A stretch of 64,000 bases of DNA, from NCBI GenBank assembly GCA_965216135.1, contig CBDCFL010000023.1, positions 434,001 to 498,000 of the forward strand. Reading direction: 5' to 3'. The stretch comes from CBDCFL01 sp965216135 (GTDB taxonomy: Bacteria > Pseudomonadota > Alphaproteobacteria > Rhodobacterales > Rhodobacteraceae). The position numbers were made by a program, and so were the translations under genes. The notes under the pieces are model-generated. The model saw only the letters and a program-made list of their open reading frames with translations, was not told the DNA's origin and ran no database searches. Below are positions 36,061-44,654 of this stretch, piece by piece (the first letter of the stretch is position 1; every line of letters starts with the position of its first letter).

Positions 36061-36888
36061 ATGTCCAACGCCCACCTAGAAACCTCAATTGAAACCGCAT
36101 GGGATGCGCGCGACACCATCAGCCCGACCACCTCGGGCGAAACGCGCGAGGCCATCGAGGATACGCTCAACAAGCTCGACACCGGCGTCCTGCGTGTGGC
36201 TGAACGCCAAAAGGACGGGCAATGGCACGTCAATCAATGGGCCAAAAAGGCGGTGCTGCTCGGGTTCCGGCTGAAAGACATGGAAGTTCACAGCGGCGGG
36301 GCACAGGGCGGCGGCTGGTGGGACAAGGTCGATAGCAAGTTCGCCAGCTGGGGCGACAACCAGTGGCGGGCGGCAGGCTTTCGCGCCGTGCCCAACTGCA
36401 CGGTGCGCAAATCGGCCTATATCGCGCCGGGCGTCGTGTTGATGCCGTGTTTCGTGAACCTGGGCGCTTACATCGACAATGGCACGATGGTCGACACTTG
36501 GGCGACAGTCGGTTCCTGCGCCCAGATCGGCAAAAACGTGCATCTGTCCGGCGGGGTCGGTATCGGCGGTGTGCTGGAACCGATGCAGGCCGGCCCAACG
36601 ATTATCGAGGATAATTGTTTTATCGGTGCGCGTTCGGAAGTGGTCGAGGGCTGTATCGTGCGCGAAGGTTCGGTTCTGGGCATGGGCGTCTTCATCGGCC
36701 AGTCCACCAAAATCGTCGATCGCGAAACCGGCGTGGTCAGCTATGGCGAAGTGCCGCCCTATTCAGTGGTCGTGGCCGGATCGATGCCATCCAAGAACAA
36801 TGTCAGCCTGTATTGCGCGGTGATCGTCAAGCGCGTGGACGAACGCACCCGGTCCAAGACCGGGATCAATGAATTGCTGCGCGACTGA
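36061..36888 (+). CDS. dapD: 2,3,4,5-tetrahydropyridine-2,6-dicarboxylate N-succinyltransferase
   Basis: DapD succinylates tetrahydrodipicolinate in the succinylase branch of lysine/DAP synthesis, the branch that also uses DapE (present at 40557). It is 275 aa from the ATG at 36061. The C-terminal left-handed beta-helix has hexapeptide repeats (IAPGVVLMPCFVNLGAYIDN, TIIEDNCFIGARSEVVEGC). The N-terminal helical domain begins ETSIETAWDARD. A longer in-frame start at 35989 is less likely. Confidence 0.96.
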   Translation: MSNAHLETSIETAWDARDTISPTTSGETREAIEDTLNKLDTGVLRVAERQKDGQWHVNQWAKKAVLLGFRLKDMEVHSGGAQGGGWWDKVDSKFASWGDNQWRAAGFRAVPNCTVRKSAYIAPGVVLMPCFVNLGAYIDNGTMVDTWATVGSCAQIGKNVHLSGGVGIGGVLEPMQAGPTIIEDNCFIGARSEVVEGCIVREGSVLGMGVFIGQSTKIVDRETGVVSYGEVPPYSVVVAGSMPSKNNVSLYCAVIVKRVDERTRSKTGINELLRD

Positions 36889-36905
36889 ACCCGCATCAAG
36901 CCAAA

Positions 36906-37229
36906 ATGTCAGTGAAACGCCCGCAGAGCGTCTACACCATGCTGGTCGAAGTTGGCCGCACGCAAGGCGATGGCCTGCCCAAAGGTGCGACCGGGGCGGC
37001 GCTGATGTGCTACGCCAGCGGTGTGGACGAGGCCGAGGCGGTGCGCGAAACGGTTGCGGTCCTGAAGGTCGCTGACATGGCACCGCTCGATGTCTCCGTC
37101 TATGGCACGCTTGAAGAGCGGCAGGCCGAGGGGCACGATATTGCCGACGACGAGCTTGATCTGATGTCCCGCGCTCTGGCTGAAAATGCCGTGATCGTCG
37201 CGCAGGTAACGCCGTTTTTCGATGAATAG
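36906..37229 (+). CDS. Conserved hypothetical protein downstream of dapD
   Basis: This 107-aa protein is not one I recognise by function. It starts MSVKRPQSVYTMLVEVGRTQ and contains ATGAALMCYASGVDEAEAVRE and ADDELDLMSRALAENAVIV. It looks soluble, with alternating beta strands and helices. It follows dapD by 17 bp on the same strand, so it is likely co-transcribed. Confidence 0.65.
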   Translation: MSVKRPQSVYTMLVEVGRTQGDGLPKGATGAALMCYASGVDEAEAVRETVAVLKVADMAPLDVSVYGTLEERQAEGHDIADDELDLMSRALAENAVIVAQVTPFFDE

Positions 37230-37257
37230 AGCCTGATTTGCTCGGCCGGCAATTCAG

Positions 37258-38337
37258 CTATTCGCCCAGCCCGCCAAACCACTTGTTGTAAATCGCATCA
37301 TAGCTGCCATCTTCGCGCAGCTTCAAAATGCTCTGATTGATCGATTCCGACAGTTCAGAGCCCGACGGCAAGGCGATCCCGTAGTTTTCCCGCTGAACAA
37401 CCGGCCCGGCCAGCTGCGCGCCGCCTCGGGAATTCAGCACATAAAAGGCAAGTATCGGGGCGTCGAAAAACACCGCACCGACCGAACCATCCTCAAATGC
37501 CGCTAACAGCGGCACAAGACCGTCAAATGCGGCAAAGGAGAGATTTCTGTCGCGCAGGTAAACCGAAGCCGTCGACCCTTCGATCGTCGCCACTTGCTGG
37601 CCGCGCAGATCGCTGATTGAATTGATGTTCGTGCTGATCGCCTCGACAGTCATCACCGAGGATATGCGGGCAACGAAAAGCGAGACGACGAAAAGCGAGA
37701 CGACGAAAAGCGACGATACCACCATCAGCACGGCGAACAGCCGGCCAAATATCGTCCGCGGCACACGCTCCTCGAAACCACCATTGACCACGAGGTTCAG
37801 CGCCCACCAGAATGCCGGAAATATGGCCTCTTTGGCGGGCTTGTCGAAATAGCTCTGACTGCGCCTCTCGGCCCACCACATGACCATTCCCACGAGCAGC
37901 AATAATGCGAACGCGATCAGGATCGCACCGAACAGCTGCCACGAATACAGCGCCCGAAATAGCGAGATATTTTGTTTCGCGTCACCGGGGATCATGATCT
38001 GCAGCCCGCTTTCAAAGATCGGCTGGCTGAAATCCATCAAACTTTCACGTCCGGCGGTTATCGAGATATTCGCAATGGCCGCGTCGACCTCGCCGCTTTC
38101 AACAGCACGCAACATATCGCCGAAGTTGTCAAACCGGCGCACCCGATAGCCCGCGCCGAGATCCGCGGCAAGTTCGGTCATCAGATCTATGCTGAACCCT
38201 GTATCGACACCGTCTTCGACCATTGAAAACGGCGGTCGGGTCACGGTGCCAACGGTCAGCTCCTGCGCCACAATCGCGCCCGGCCACAGGTAGGTCACAA
38301 AAATCGCCGACAGGCTGATCGCTGCCCGATAGACCAT
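37258..38337 (-). CDS. Ionotropic glutamate receptor-like channel protein
   Basis: This 359-aa protein resembles prokaryotic glutamate-gated channels (GluR0-type). A signal peptide (residues 1-25) is followed by lobe 1 of a periplasmic SBP_bac_3 ligand domain (LTVGTVTRPPFSMVEDGVDTGFSIDL). Next come a transmembrane segment (WQLFGAILIAFALLLLVG), a pore-loop region (FPAFWWALNLVVNGGFEERVP), another transmembrane stretch and lobe 2 (SDLRGQQVATIEGSTASVYL ... NKWFGG). It would sit in the inner membrane. The last transmembrane helix contains a fivefold-residue tandem repeat (SLFVV). The ligand is probably an amino acid (family inference). Confidence 0.85.
   Translation of the reverse strand: MVYRAAISLSAIFVTYLWPGAIVAQELTVGTVTRPPFSMVEDGVDTGFSIDLMTELAADLGAGYRVRRFDNFGDMLRAVESGEVDAAIANISITAGRESLMDFSQPIFESGLQIMIPGDAKQNISLFRALYSWQLFGAILIAFALLLLVGMVMWWAERRSQSYFDKPAKEAIFPAFWWALNLVVNGGFEERVPRTIFGRLFAVLMVVSSLFVVSLFVVSLFVARISSVMTVEAISTNINSISDLRGQQVATIEGSTASVYLRDRNLSFAAFDGLVPLLAAFEDGSVGAVFFDAPILAFYVLNSRGGAQLAGPVVQRENYGIALPSGSELSESINQSILKLREDGSYDAIYNKWFGGLGE
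37673..37713. repeat. 15-bp tandem repeat in the channel's transmembrane segment
   Basis: The plus-strand unit ACGAAAAGCGAGACG appears twice exactly and a third time with its end changed. On the coding strand it gives SLFVV-SLFVV-SLFVA in frame, lengthening the third transmembrane helix. Confidence 0.93.
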
Positions 38338-38790
38338 ACCACCCCCGATCGATCCAAACTTTCGACCGTGGTCTCGTCGAAACAAAGACTCGCCAGCCGC
38401 TAGGCTATCATCTCGTCAAGAAGAGACAAGGTTTCGTGTCTTTGCAAGAGCGGGCTAACCTGCAGCTCGTGAACCGGCATCGCCCGGCCGCCAAATTCCG
38501 CAAAATGCGTGCCGATCAACGATTGGGCCGGCCGCGCAAGCCTGCCGACGAACACCGTTTTCGCCCATACGCCGTTGATCCTTATGCAATCATGATGATC
38601 AAGCAGCAATTGCATGTAGTCAGAAGCCAAAGGCGCGCGAATGTGCGATTGCACCGCGTGGCCCTGCATCTGGCCGGCCTCGATCATCGCAAATTCCTGC
38701 CCAAGCAACAAATCAGAATTGCCCGTGGGAAGCTCAAGTCGCTGGCGACCGCCCATAATGACATCGCGATCCAGCCCCAGATATGGCGCT

Positions 38791-39559
38791 CTAGGTCACC
38801 GACTCATTAGATCGCAACCAGATACGCAGTGATGCGAGTTGAACGGAAGCAAGGAAGTTATCGTCCCGTTTATCGTATCGCGTGGCGATGGCTCGGAAGT
38901 GTTTGAGTTTATTGAAGAACCTCTCCACATGATTTCGCTCTTTATAAAGCTTTGGGCAAAACTCCGGCAACCGGACCCGGTTCGGCATCAACCGGATATT
39001 TCCCCACGCGCCCTGCGCAGCAAGGGTTTCGCGCAACCCATCACTATCGTAGGCGCGGTCGGCCAGCAGAACCTGGCCCTGGCCCAGCGTCTCAAACATG
39101 TCCGCCGCAGAACGTCCGTCATGGCCCCCGCCTTCGGTAAGCTTCAGCCGGATCGGGCGACCAACAGCATCGACCAGTGCGTGAATCTTCGTGGTTAATC
39201 CGCCGCGCGAACGGCCCATGCTACGGGATCGGGTGGCCTTTTTGACCATTAGCGGCGTGCTGATGGACGCGAATGGATGAGCTGTCGATCATCTGGATAT
39301 CCCCCTGATAAGCCTTTGATACTTCATCCAAAAGCTTCGTCCAGATACCTGCCCTCCGCCACCGGTTGAAGCGGTTCACACAGGTCGTATGCGGCCCGTA
39401 GCGTGCCGGAATATCCGCCCATGGCGCACCCGTGCGAAGCCGCCAGAATATCCCGTTCAAAACCCGCCGGTCATCCACCCGTGGAACCCCGCGCGACTTT
39501 TGAGGGAGAAGCGGCTGGATCACCGACCACTCGAAATCCGTCAAATCAAAACGTGCCAT
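38791..39559 (-). CDS. IS5-family transposase, two overlapping frames (copy 2)
   Basis: Identical in translation to the transposase of copy 1. The upstream frame runs from MARFDLTDF (39559) to 39221 and the downstream frame to 38791, overlapping over 39221-39249, where a ribosomal frameshift is expected. Its TAG stop is supplied by the target CTAG. Confidence 0.9.
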
Positions 39560-39633
39560 AACCGCCTCCATGCTTTTGGAGAACTGAATCACAACGTTGA
39601 TACTTTCGGAATCCCCTTAATGGGTATGTGACC
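38794..39633 (-). mobile_element. IS5-family (IS427-group) element, copy 2, 840 bp
   Basis: Same sequence and orientation as copy 1 at 12429 as far as I can read. The target was CTAG: CTA stands on the left and TAG on the right, so the duplication is TA. Inserted in the Hint gene. Confidence 0.95.
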
Positions 39634-40556
39634 TAGAGTGCACCGGACGGTCAAAGCCGACATTGGGTCGCACGTCGCGCAGGATCCAGCGCACCGGCTG
39701 GTCTCCATGGCTGCGCGTCGTCACCAGATCGCCAAAACGAAGCTCGGCAATCGGACGCTGGCCCAGCGGCGTTTCAACCATGGCCGCCGCCGAAATCCCC
39801 GGCATCGGACCCATGAACTCCCAGTCATCCGAAAGCGCCACCGCCTCAAGCAGCGGATCATGTCCTTCCTGGCGCGGCCATTCCGCAATCCGCATCGCGT
39901 CCGATACCGGTATCGGAACCGGATCGGCAAAGACCGCTTGGGCGAATGCACCGCGGTCGAGGCTTTCCAGCGACAACATGCCAAGTCGTTCCGGCCCGTC
40001 CCAATTATACGTAACCCGCACCCGACCGGGAAACCTGATCGGTGTGTTGACCCGCGCATAAGAGCACGACCGCCCTTGCCGGTTTTCCACCGAAACCGAG
40101 CCATCGGCGTTGAGATAGAGAATGAACACCCGCGCCCAGGTCGCGCTGCGCTCATAGTCGATCAGCTTTCGCGGACGCAGATCGGCCGATTACAACGCGA
40201 ATTCGACCATGAATGTGCCGCGCGTCATCAACCCGTCATGGGCCAGCGAATTTCCAGAAACCACAGACCTGCCGCGGTCACACGCAATAATCCAGCTCAT
40301 ATGCCTCACCCACCTCTGGCAGGCCCGGTGAACGAGAGCGCAGTCGAATAACGCGAAGCGCGCGATAAATTTTTCCGGGTTCGGGCGTGCTGCCCGGTCC
40401 TGCCTCTGGACATTTATTTTATTGGCTCTGACTATGGCCCAGTGCAGATGAGGTGTTAACAACTGTGGTCAGCTTGCGCCCAGTGGCGCGCCGAATTGGT
40501 GCAGAATGGCCACATCGCGACTGACGGCGAATTGGCAGCAAAACGGGGCAGATCAT

Positions 40557-41711
40557 ATGAGCAAGTCCGCAGAATGCGACCCAGTGGCGCTAACCGCACG
40601 GCTGGTTCGGTGCGCCTCGGTCACTCCGGAAGATGCAGGTGCCTTGGCGGTGCTGGAAAGCTGTCTGCAACCCGCCGCTTTTGAATGTATTCGTGTAAAT
40701 CGCGGCGGCATCTCAAACCTTTTCGCGCGCTGGGGTGCCAAAAGGCACAGCCGCACCTTTGGGTTCAACGGCCACACCGATGTCGTGCCCGTCGGCGAGG
40801 CAAGCGCCTGGACGCATGACCCCTTCGGTGCCGACATTGACGACGGGTTTCTCTGGGGTCGCGGCTCGACTGACATGAAATCCGGCGTCGCGGCTTTTGC
40901 AGCGGCTGCCATCGATTTCGTCTCTAACACGGCCCCAAACGGGGCAATCGTCCTGGCTATCACCGGCGATGAAGAAGGCGAGGCGACAGATGGCACCACC
41001 GCGCTGCTCGACTGGATGTCGGCCAAGGGTGAGGCGATGACGGCCTGCCTAGTCGGCGAACCGACATGTCCCGAAAAGATGGGCGAAGCGATGAAAATCG
41101 GGCGGCGCGGGTCCATGAGCGCCTATTTCCGTGCTGAGGGCATCCAGGGCCATTCCGCCTATCCTGAACGCGCCAATAACCCGGTGCCTGCAATGGCGAT
41201 GCTAGTTGGCCGTCTGGCCGAACACCAACTCGACACCGGCACCGACCATTTTGATGCCTCAACATTAGCGGTCACCGGTTTTGACACCGGCAATACGGCC
41301 AACAATGTGATCCCGGCCACCTGCACTGCCATGGCCAATATTCGTTTCAACGATGCCCATACCTCAGCCAGCCTGTCAGACTGGCTGACATCCCATGTCG
41401 AGCGCGTGTCACAGGAGACCGGCGTAAACATTTCCATGGAAATCAAAGTTTCCGGCGAGAGTTTCCTGACCCAGCCTGGTGATCTGTCACGCCTTGTGGC
41501 CCAGGCGGTCGAGGCCGAGACCGGCGTCAAGCCAGCCCTTTTGACCGCTGGCGGCACCTCTGACGCGCGGTTTGTCAAAGACCACTGCCCGGTCGTCGAG
41601 TTCGGACTGGTCGGTCAGACCATGCACCAGGTTGACGAGCGCGTATCGGTGCAGCAGATCCACCAACTCAAAGCCGTCTATGGCCGCATCCTTGCCGACT
41701 TTTTCGCCTAG
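40557..41711 (+). CDS. dapE: Succinyl-diaminopimelate desuccinylase
   Basis: DapE removes succinate from N-succinyl-LL-diaminopimelate. It is 384 aa from the ATG at 40557, with an M20 dizinc peptidase fold. Metal-ligand motifs are FGFNGHTDVVPVG (His-x-Asp), WGRGSTDMKSG, TGDEEGEATDG (catalytic and metal Glu) and GTSDARFVKDHCPVVEFG. The dimerisation domain lies in the middle (RRGSMSAYFRAEGIQGHSAYP). It belongs with dapD and dapF nearby. Confidence 0.95.
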   Translation: MSKSAECDPVALTARLVRCASVTPEDAGALAVLESCLQPAAFECIRVNRGGISNLFARWGAKRHSRTFGFNGHTDVVPVGEASAWTHDPFGADIDDGFLWGRGSTDMKSGVAAFAAAAIDFVSNTAPNGAIVLAITGDEEGEATDGTTALLDWMSAKGEAMTACLVGEPTCPEKMGEAMKIGRRGSMSAYFRAEGIQGHSAYPERANNPVPAMAMLVGRLAEHQLDTGTDHFDASTLAVTGFDTGNTANNVIPATCTAMANIRFNDAHTSASLSDWLTSHVERVSQETGVNISMEIKVSGESFLTQPGDLSRLVAQAVEAETGVKPALLTAGGTSDARFVKDHCPVVEFGLVGQTMHQVDERVSVQQIHQLKAVYGRILADFFA

Positions 41712-42297
41712 TTACCGCCCACGCCTGATCGTCATGGTCAAAGCACCGGTCGCGGGCCGGGTGAAAACCCGGCTGGGGCGTGACATCGGCATGGTCCCGG
41801 CGGCCTGTTGGTTCCGCCACCAGCTCAACAGCTTGGCGCGCCGCCTGTGCGATCGTCGCTGGCAGATGTCTTTGGTAGTCGCACCAGATCGCGCCGTTTA
41901 TTCAGCCGCCCTGCCCGGCCATCTGCCGCGCATCGCCCAGGGCCATGGTGATCTCGGCACACGAATGGCGCGGATCATCCGCGCCGCTCCGCCTGGACCG
42001 GTGGTGCTGATCGGTGCTGATATTCCCGGCATTCGCCGGGCGCATATTGAACGGGGGTTCAAGGCACTTGGCACCCATGACGCGGTGTTCGGTCCGGCCA
42101 CGGATGGCGGCTATTGGCTGACCGGTTTTGCCCGCCGCCGCGCCCTGCCACCGCGCCTGTTTCAAGGTGTAGCCTGGGCCTCTGAACTTGCCCTGAGCGA
42201 TAGCCTGGCCACATTGAACGGCCAGCGATTTGCCCTGACCGACAGGCTCATCGACATCGACACCGCCGCCGATCTGGCCGCGCTCATCGCGCGCTGA
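41680..42297 (+). CDS. TIGR04282 / DUF2064 glycosyltransferase-like protein
   Basis: This 205-aa nucleotide-sugar-transferase-like protein starts RPRLIVMVKAPVAGRVKTRLG and has GHGDLGTRMARI, VVLIGADIPGIRR and FGPATDGGYWLTGF, the family hallmark. The start at 41680 overlaps dapE by 32 bp and keeps the first beta strand; a start at 41734 would lose it. Family members have been linked to arsenosugar synthesis and to cobalamin-like nucleotidyl transfer; the role here is unclear. Confidence 0.8.
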   Translation: MAASLPTFSPSYRPRLIVMVKAPVAGRVKTRLGRDIGMVPAACWFRHQLNSLARRLCDRRWQMSLVVAPDRAVYSAALPGHLPRIAQGHGDLGTRMARIIRAAPPGPVVLIGADIPGIRRAHIERGFKALGTHDAVFGPATDGGYWLTGFARRRALPPRLFQGVAWASELALSDSLATLNGQRFALTDRLIDIDTAADLAALIAR

Positions 42298-42401
42298 CGG
42301 GCGCTTTTCGCTTGTCGCAAGCGAATAACGCCGCCAAGCCTGATGAGCGGCCGGAATTTTCGGGACTGACGGCAATTTGCGAACATGCTAGTGCCACCGC
42401 C

Positions 42402-44654
42402 ATGAGCATTCTGCCCACCAAAGATCAGATCCTCGCGTGGATCGCCGACAATCCCACCCAGACGTCCAAACGCGATATTTCGCGGGCCTTTGGCATCAAG
42501 GGCGCGGCCCGGATCGACCTCAAGGCCATGCTGAACGAGATTGAGGCCGAAGGCCACCTGGAAAAGCGCCGCAAAACCCATCGCGATCCTGACAAACTGC
42601 CGCCGGTGGCGGTTTTGCATGTGCTTGAACCTGACGCTGACGGCGATCTGTTCGCGCGACCCGCTGACTGGGCAGGCGATGCGCCCGAACCCCGCGTGCT
42701 GTTGATCACCAAAAGCAGCGATCCGGGCCTCGCGCCCGGCGACCGAATATTGGCGCGTTTGACCGCAACCGCCGGTGCCGATCACCATTACCAGGGCCGT
42801 CTTATCCGCCGCATCGCCACCCAACCCGCGCGCATCCTTGGCATCTTTCGCGCAAGCGGCGATGGCGGGCGTATCGTGCCCATCGAGCGTGGGGCGGACA
42901 AAGAATGGCGCCTCGCCAGAGACGCCACCAAGGGGGCAAAAGACGGTGAGCTTGTCGAAGTTGAGCAAACCGGACCCAAGGGCAGGTTCGGGCTGCCGTC
43001 CGCCCGGGTGGTGGCGCGGCTGGGCAATCCGGCCGCGCCCAAAGCCGTGTCGCTTATCGCCATCCACCAGCACGACATTCCGCATGACTTTCCCGATGAC
43101 GCGATTGCCGAGGCCGAGGGCGCCATGCCCGCCGACCCGCACAATCGCACCGATTTGCGCGATCTGGCGCTGGTCACGATCGACCCGGCGGATGCGCGCG
43201 ACCATGACGACGCGGTCGCCGCGATGGCCGACGCTGACCCGAAAAACCCCGGCGGCCACATTGTCTGGGTCGCCATCGCCGATGTCGCCCATTACGTGAC
43301 CCCCGGTTCGGCGCTCGATTCCGAGGCCCGAAATCGCGGCAATTCCACTTATTTCCCCGACCGCGTCGTGCCAATGCTGCCCGACCGGCTGTCGGGCGAT
43401 CTGTGCAGCCTGCACGAAGGCGTCGAGCGCCCCTGCATCGCGGTCAAACTGGTGCTCAACGCCAATGGCGACAAGATCGGCCACGAATTTCACCGCGCCG
43501 TCATGACATCGCGCGCCAGCTTGAGCTACGCCGAGGTGCAGCAGGCCCGCGACGGCAACCCAAACCCGCGGTGCGCGTCCCTGATGCGTAATGTGATCAC
43601 ACCGCTTTATGCGGCATACGACACGGCAACAATGGCCCGCAATGCCCGCCAGCCGCTCGACCTCGACCTGCCCGAGCGTAAAATCGAGCTGGATGATGAC
43701 GGCCAGGTGACCTCGGTCGCCTTCCGCGCCCGGCTGGATGCGCATCGCCTGATCGAAGAATTCATGGTGCTTGCCAATGTCGCCGCGGCTGAAGAGCTGA
43801 TCCGCCTGAAGCAACCGCATCTTTTTCGCGTGCATGAAGAACCCAGCCCGGAAAAACTCGACGCCTTGCGCGACGTGGCCCGCACCTCGGGTCTGAGCCT
43901 TGCCAGGGGCCAGGCGCTGACTACCGGGCACCTGAACCGGCTGCTGGGCCAGGCCGAAGGCACGGAATTTGCCGAGCTGATCAACCTGACGACGCTGCGC
44001 TCAATGACGCAGGCCTATTACAGCCCTGAAAATCTTGCTCATTTCGGCCTAGCCTTGAGAAATTACGCCCATTTCACCTCGCCCATCCGCCGTTACGCCG
44101 ATCTGGTCGTCCATCGCGCCCTGATCGCTGGCCATGGCTGGGGCGATGATGGGCTCTCCCCGGCGGAAACGGACCAGCTCGACGAAACAGCCGCGCATAT
44201 CTCCGATACCGAACGCCGCTCGATGGCCGCCGAACGCGACACCACCGACCGCTATCTCGCCAGCTATCTGGCCGACCGCGTCGGCACCGAGCTGAGCGGG
44301 CGGGTGGCCGGGATTGCCCGGTTCGGGGTGTTCGTGAAACTGGATGATACCGGCGCCGACGGGCTGATCCCGATGCGCGCGTTGGGGCGCGAATATTTCC
44401 GCTTTGACCGGGATGCGAACCGGCTGACCGGCACCGACACCGGCCTGACAATTTCGATGGGCCAAAGGGCAACCGTACGTCTGGCCGAGGCTGTGCCGGT
44501 TACCGGCGGGCTGATCCTGGAATTGCTGGCGCTGGACGGGGCGTCGCTGCCACGCGGGCCGCGCCGCAGAACGGCCAAGGCGGCAGGGCGCAAACGTGGC
44601 CCGGCAAAAACCGCCCAGCGAAAAAAACCAAAGCGGGCGCGCAGGCGGTCCTAG
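42402..44654 (+). CDS. rnr: Ribonuclease R
   Basis: RNase R is a 3'-5' exoribonuclease that degrades structured RNA. It is 750 aa. Domains are an N-terminal winged helix (ILAWIADNPTQTSKRDISRAF), cold-shock domains and an RNB catalytic core: TIDPADARDHDDAVAAM (catalytic Asp cluster), RNRGNSTYFPDRVVPMLPDRLS and NYAHFTSPIRRYADLVVHR. A C-terminal S1 domain (LSGRVAGIARFGVFVKL) and a Lys/Arg-rich tail (GRKRGPAKTAQRKKPKR) follow. The ATG at 42402 is preferred to the TTG at 42312. Confidence 0.96.
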   Translation: MSILPTKDQILAWIADNPTQTSKRDISRAFGIKGAARIDLKAMLNEIEAEGHLEKRRKTHRDPDKLPPVAVLHVLEPDADGDLFARPADWAGDAPEPRVLLITKSSDPGLAPGDRILARLTATAGADHHYQGRLIRRIATQPARILGIFRASGDGGRIVPIERGADKEWRLARDATKGAKDGELVEVEQTGPKGRFGLPSARVVARLGNPAAPKAVSLIAIHQHDIPHDFPDDAIAEAEGAMPADPHNRTDLRDLALVTIDPADARDHDDAVAAMADADPKNPGGHIVWVAIADVAHYVTPGSALDSEARNRGNSTYFPDRVVPMLPDRLSGDLCSLHEGVERPCIAVKLVLNANGDKIGHEFHRAVMTSRASLSYAEVQQARDGNPNPRCASLMRNVITPLYAAYDTATMARNARQPLDLDLPERKIELDDDGQVTSVAFRARLDAHRLIEEFMVLANVAAAEELIRLKQPHLFRVHEEPSPEKLDALRDVARTSGLSLARGQALTTGHLNRLLGQAEGTEFAELINLTTLRSMTQAYYSPENLAHFGLALRNYAHFTSPIRRYADLVVHRALIAGHGWGDDGLSPAETDQLDETAAHISDTERRSMAAERDTTDRYLASYLADRVGTELSGRVAGIARFGVFVKLDDTGADGLIPMRALGREYFRFDRDANRLTGTDTGLTISMGQRATVRLAEAVPVTGGLILELLALDGASLPRGPRRRTAKAAGRKRGPAKTAQRKKPKRARRRS

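Larger units (their letters stand above)
38400..40300 (-). pseudogene. Hint-domain (Hedgehog/intein-type) protein, nonsense codon plus IS5 insertion
   Basis: The N-terminal part (MSWIIACDRGRSVVSGNS, start 40300) reaches a TAA at 40190-40192, after which the same frame continues (SADLRPRKLIDYERSATWARVFILYL). It then runs through the Hint start (ETPLGQRPIAELRFGDLVTT) to RPVHS, where the IS5 copy sits. Beyond it the domain resumes APYLGLDRDVIMGGRQRLEL, RINGVWAKTVFVG, to 38400. Taking out 840 bp plus one TA restores the frame. Such proteins are common in Rhodobacteraceae, function unknown. Two independent lesions show it is dead. Confidence 0.88.

Noticed and set aside
37258..38385. Upstream start (38385) for the channel protein
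   Set aside because: The ATG at 38337 places a normal signal peptide at the N-terminus; the longer form adds a charged segment in front of it.
12429..39633. Composite transposon formed by the two IS5 copies
   Set aside because: The outer flanks share no duplication and the interior is mostly core genes, so there is no sign that the 27 kb moved as a unit.
42162..43931. 589-aa minus-strand frame opposite rnr
   Set aside because: It is a shadow of the GC-rich rnr gene; the translation has no recognisable domain.
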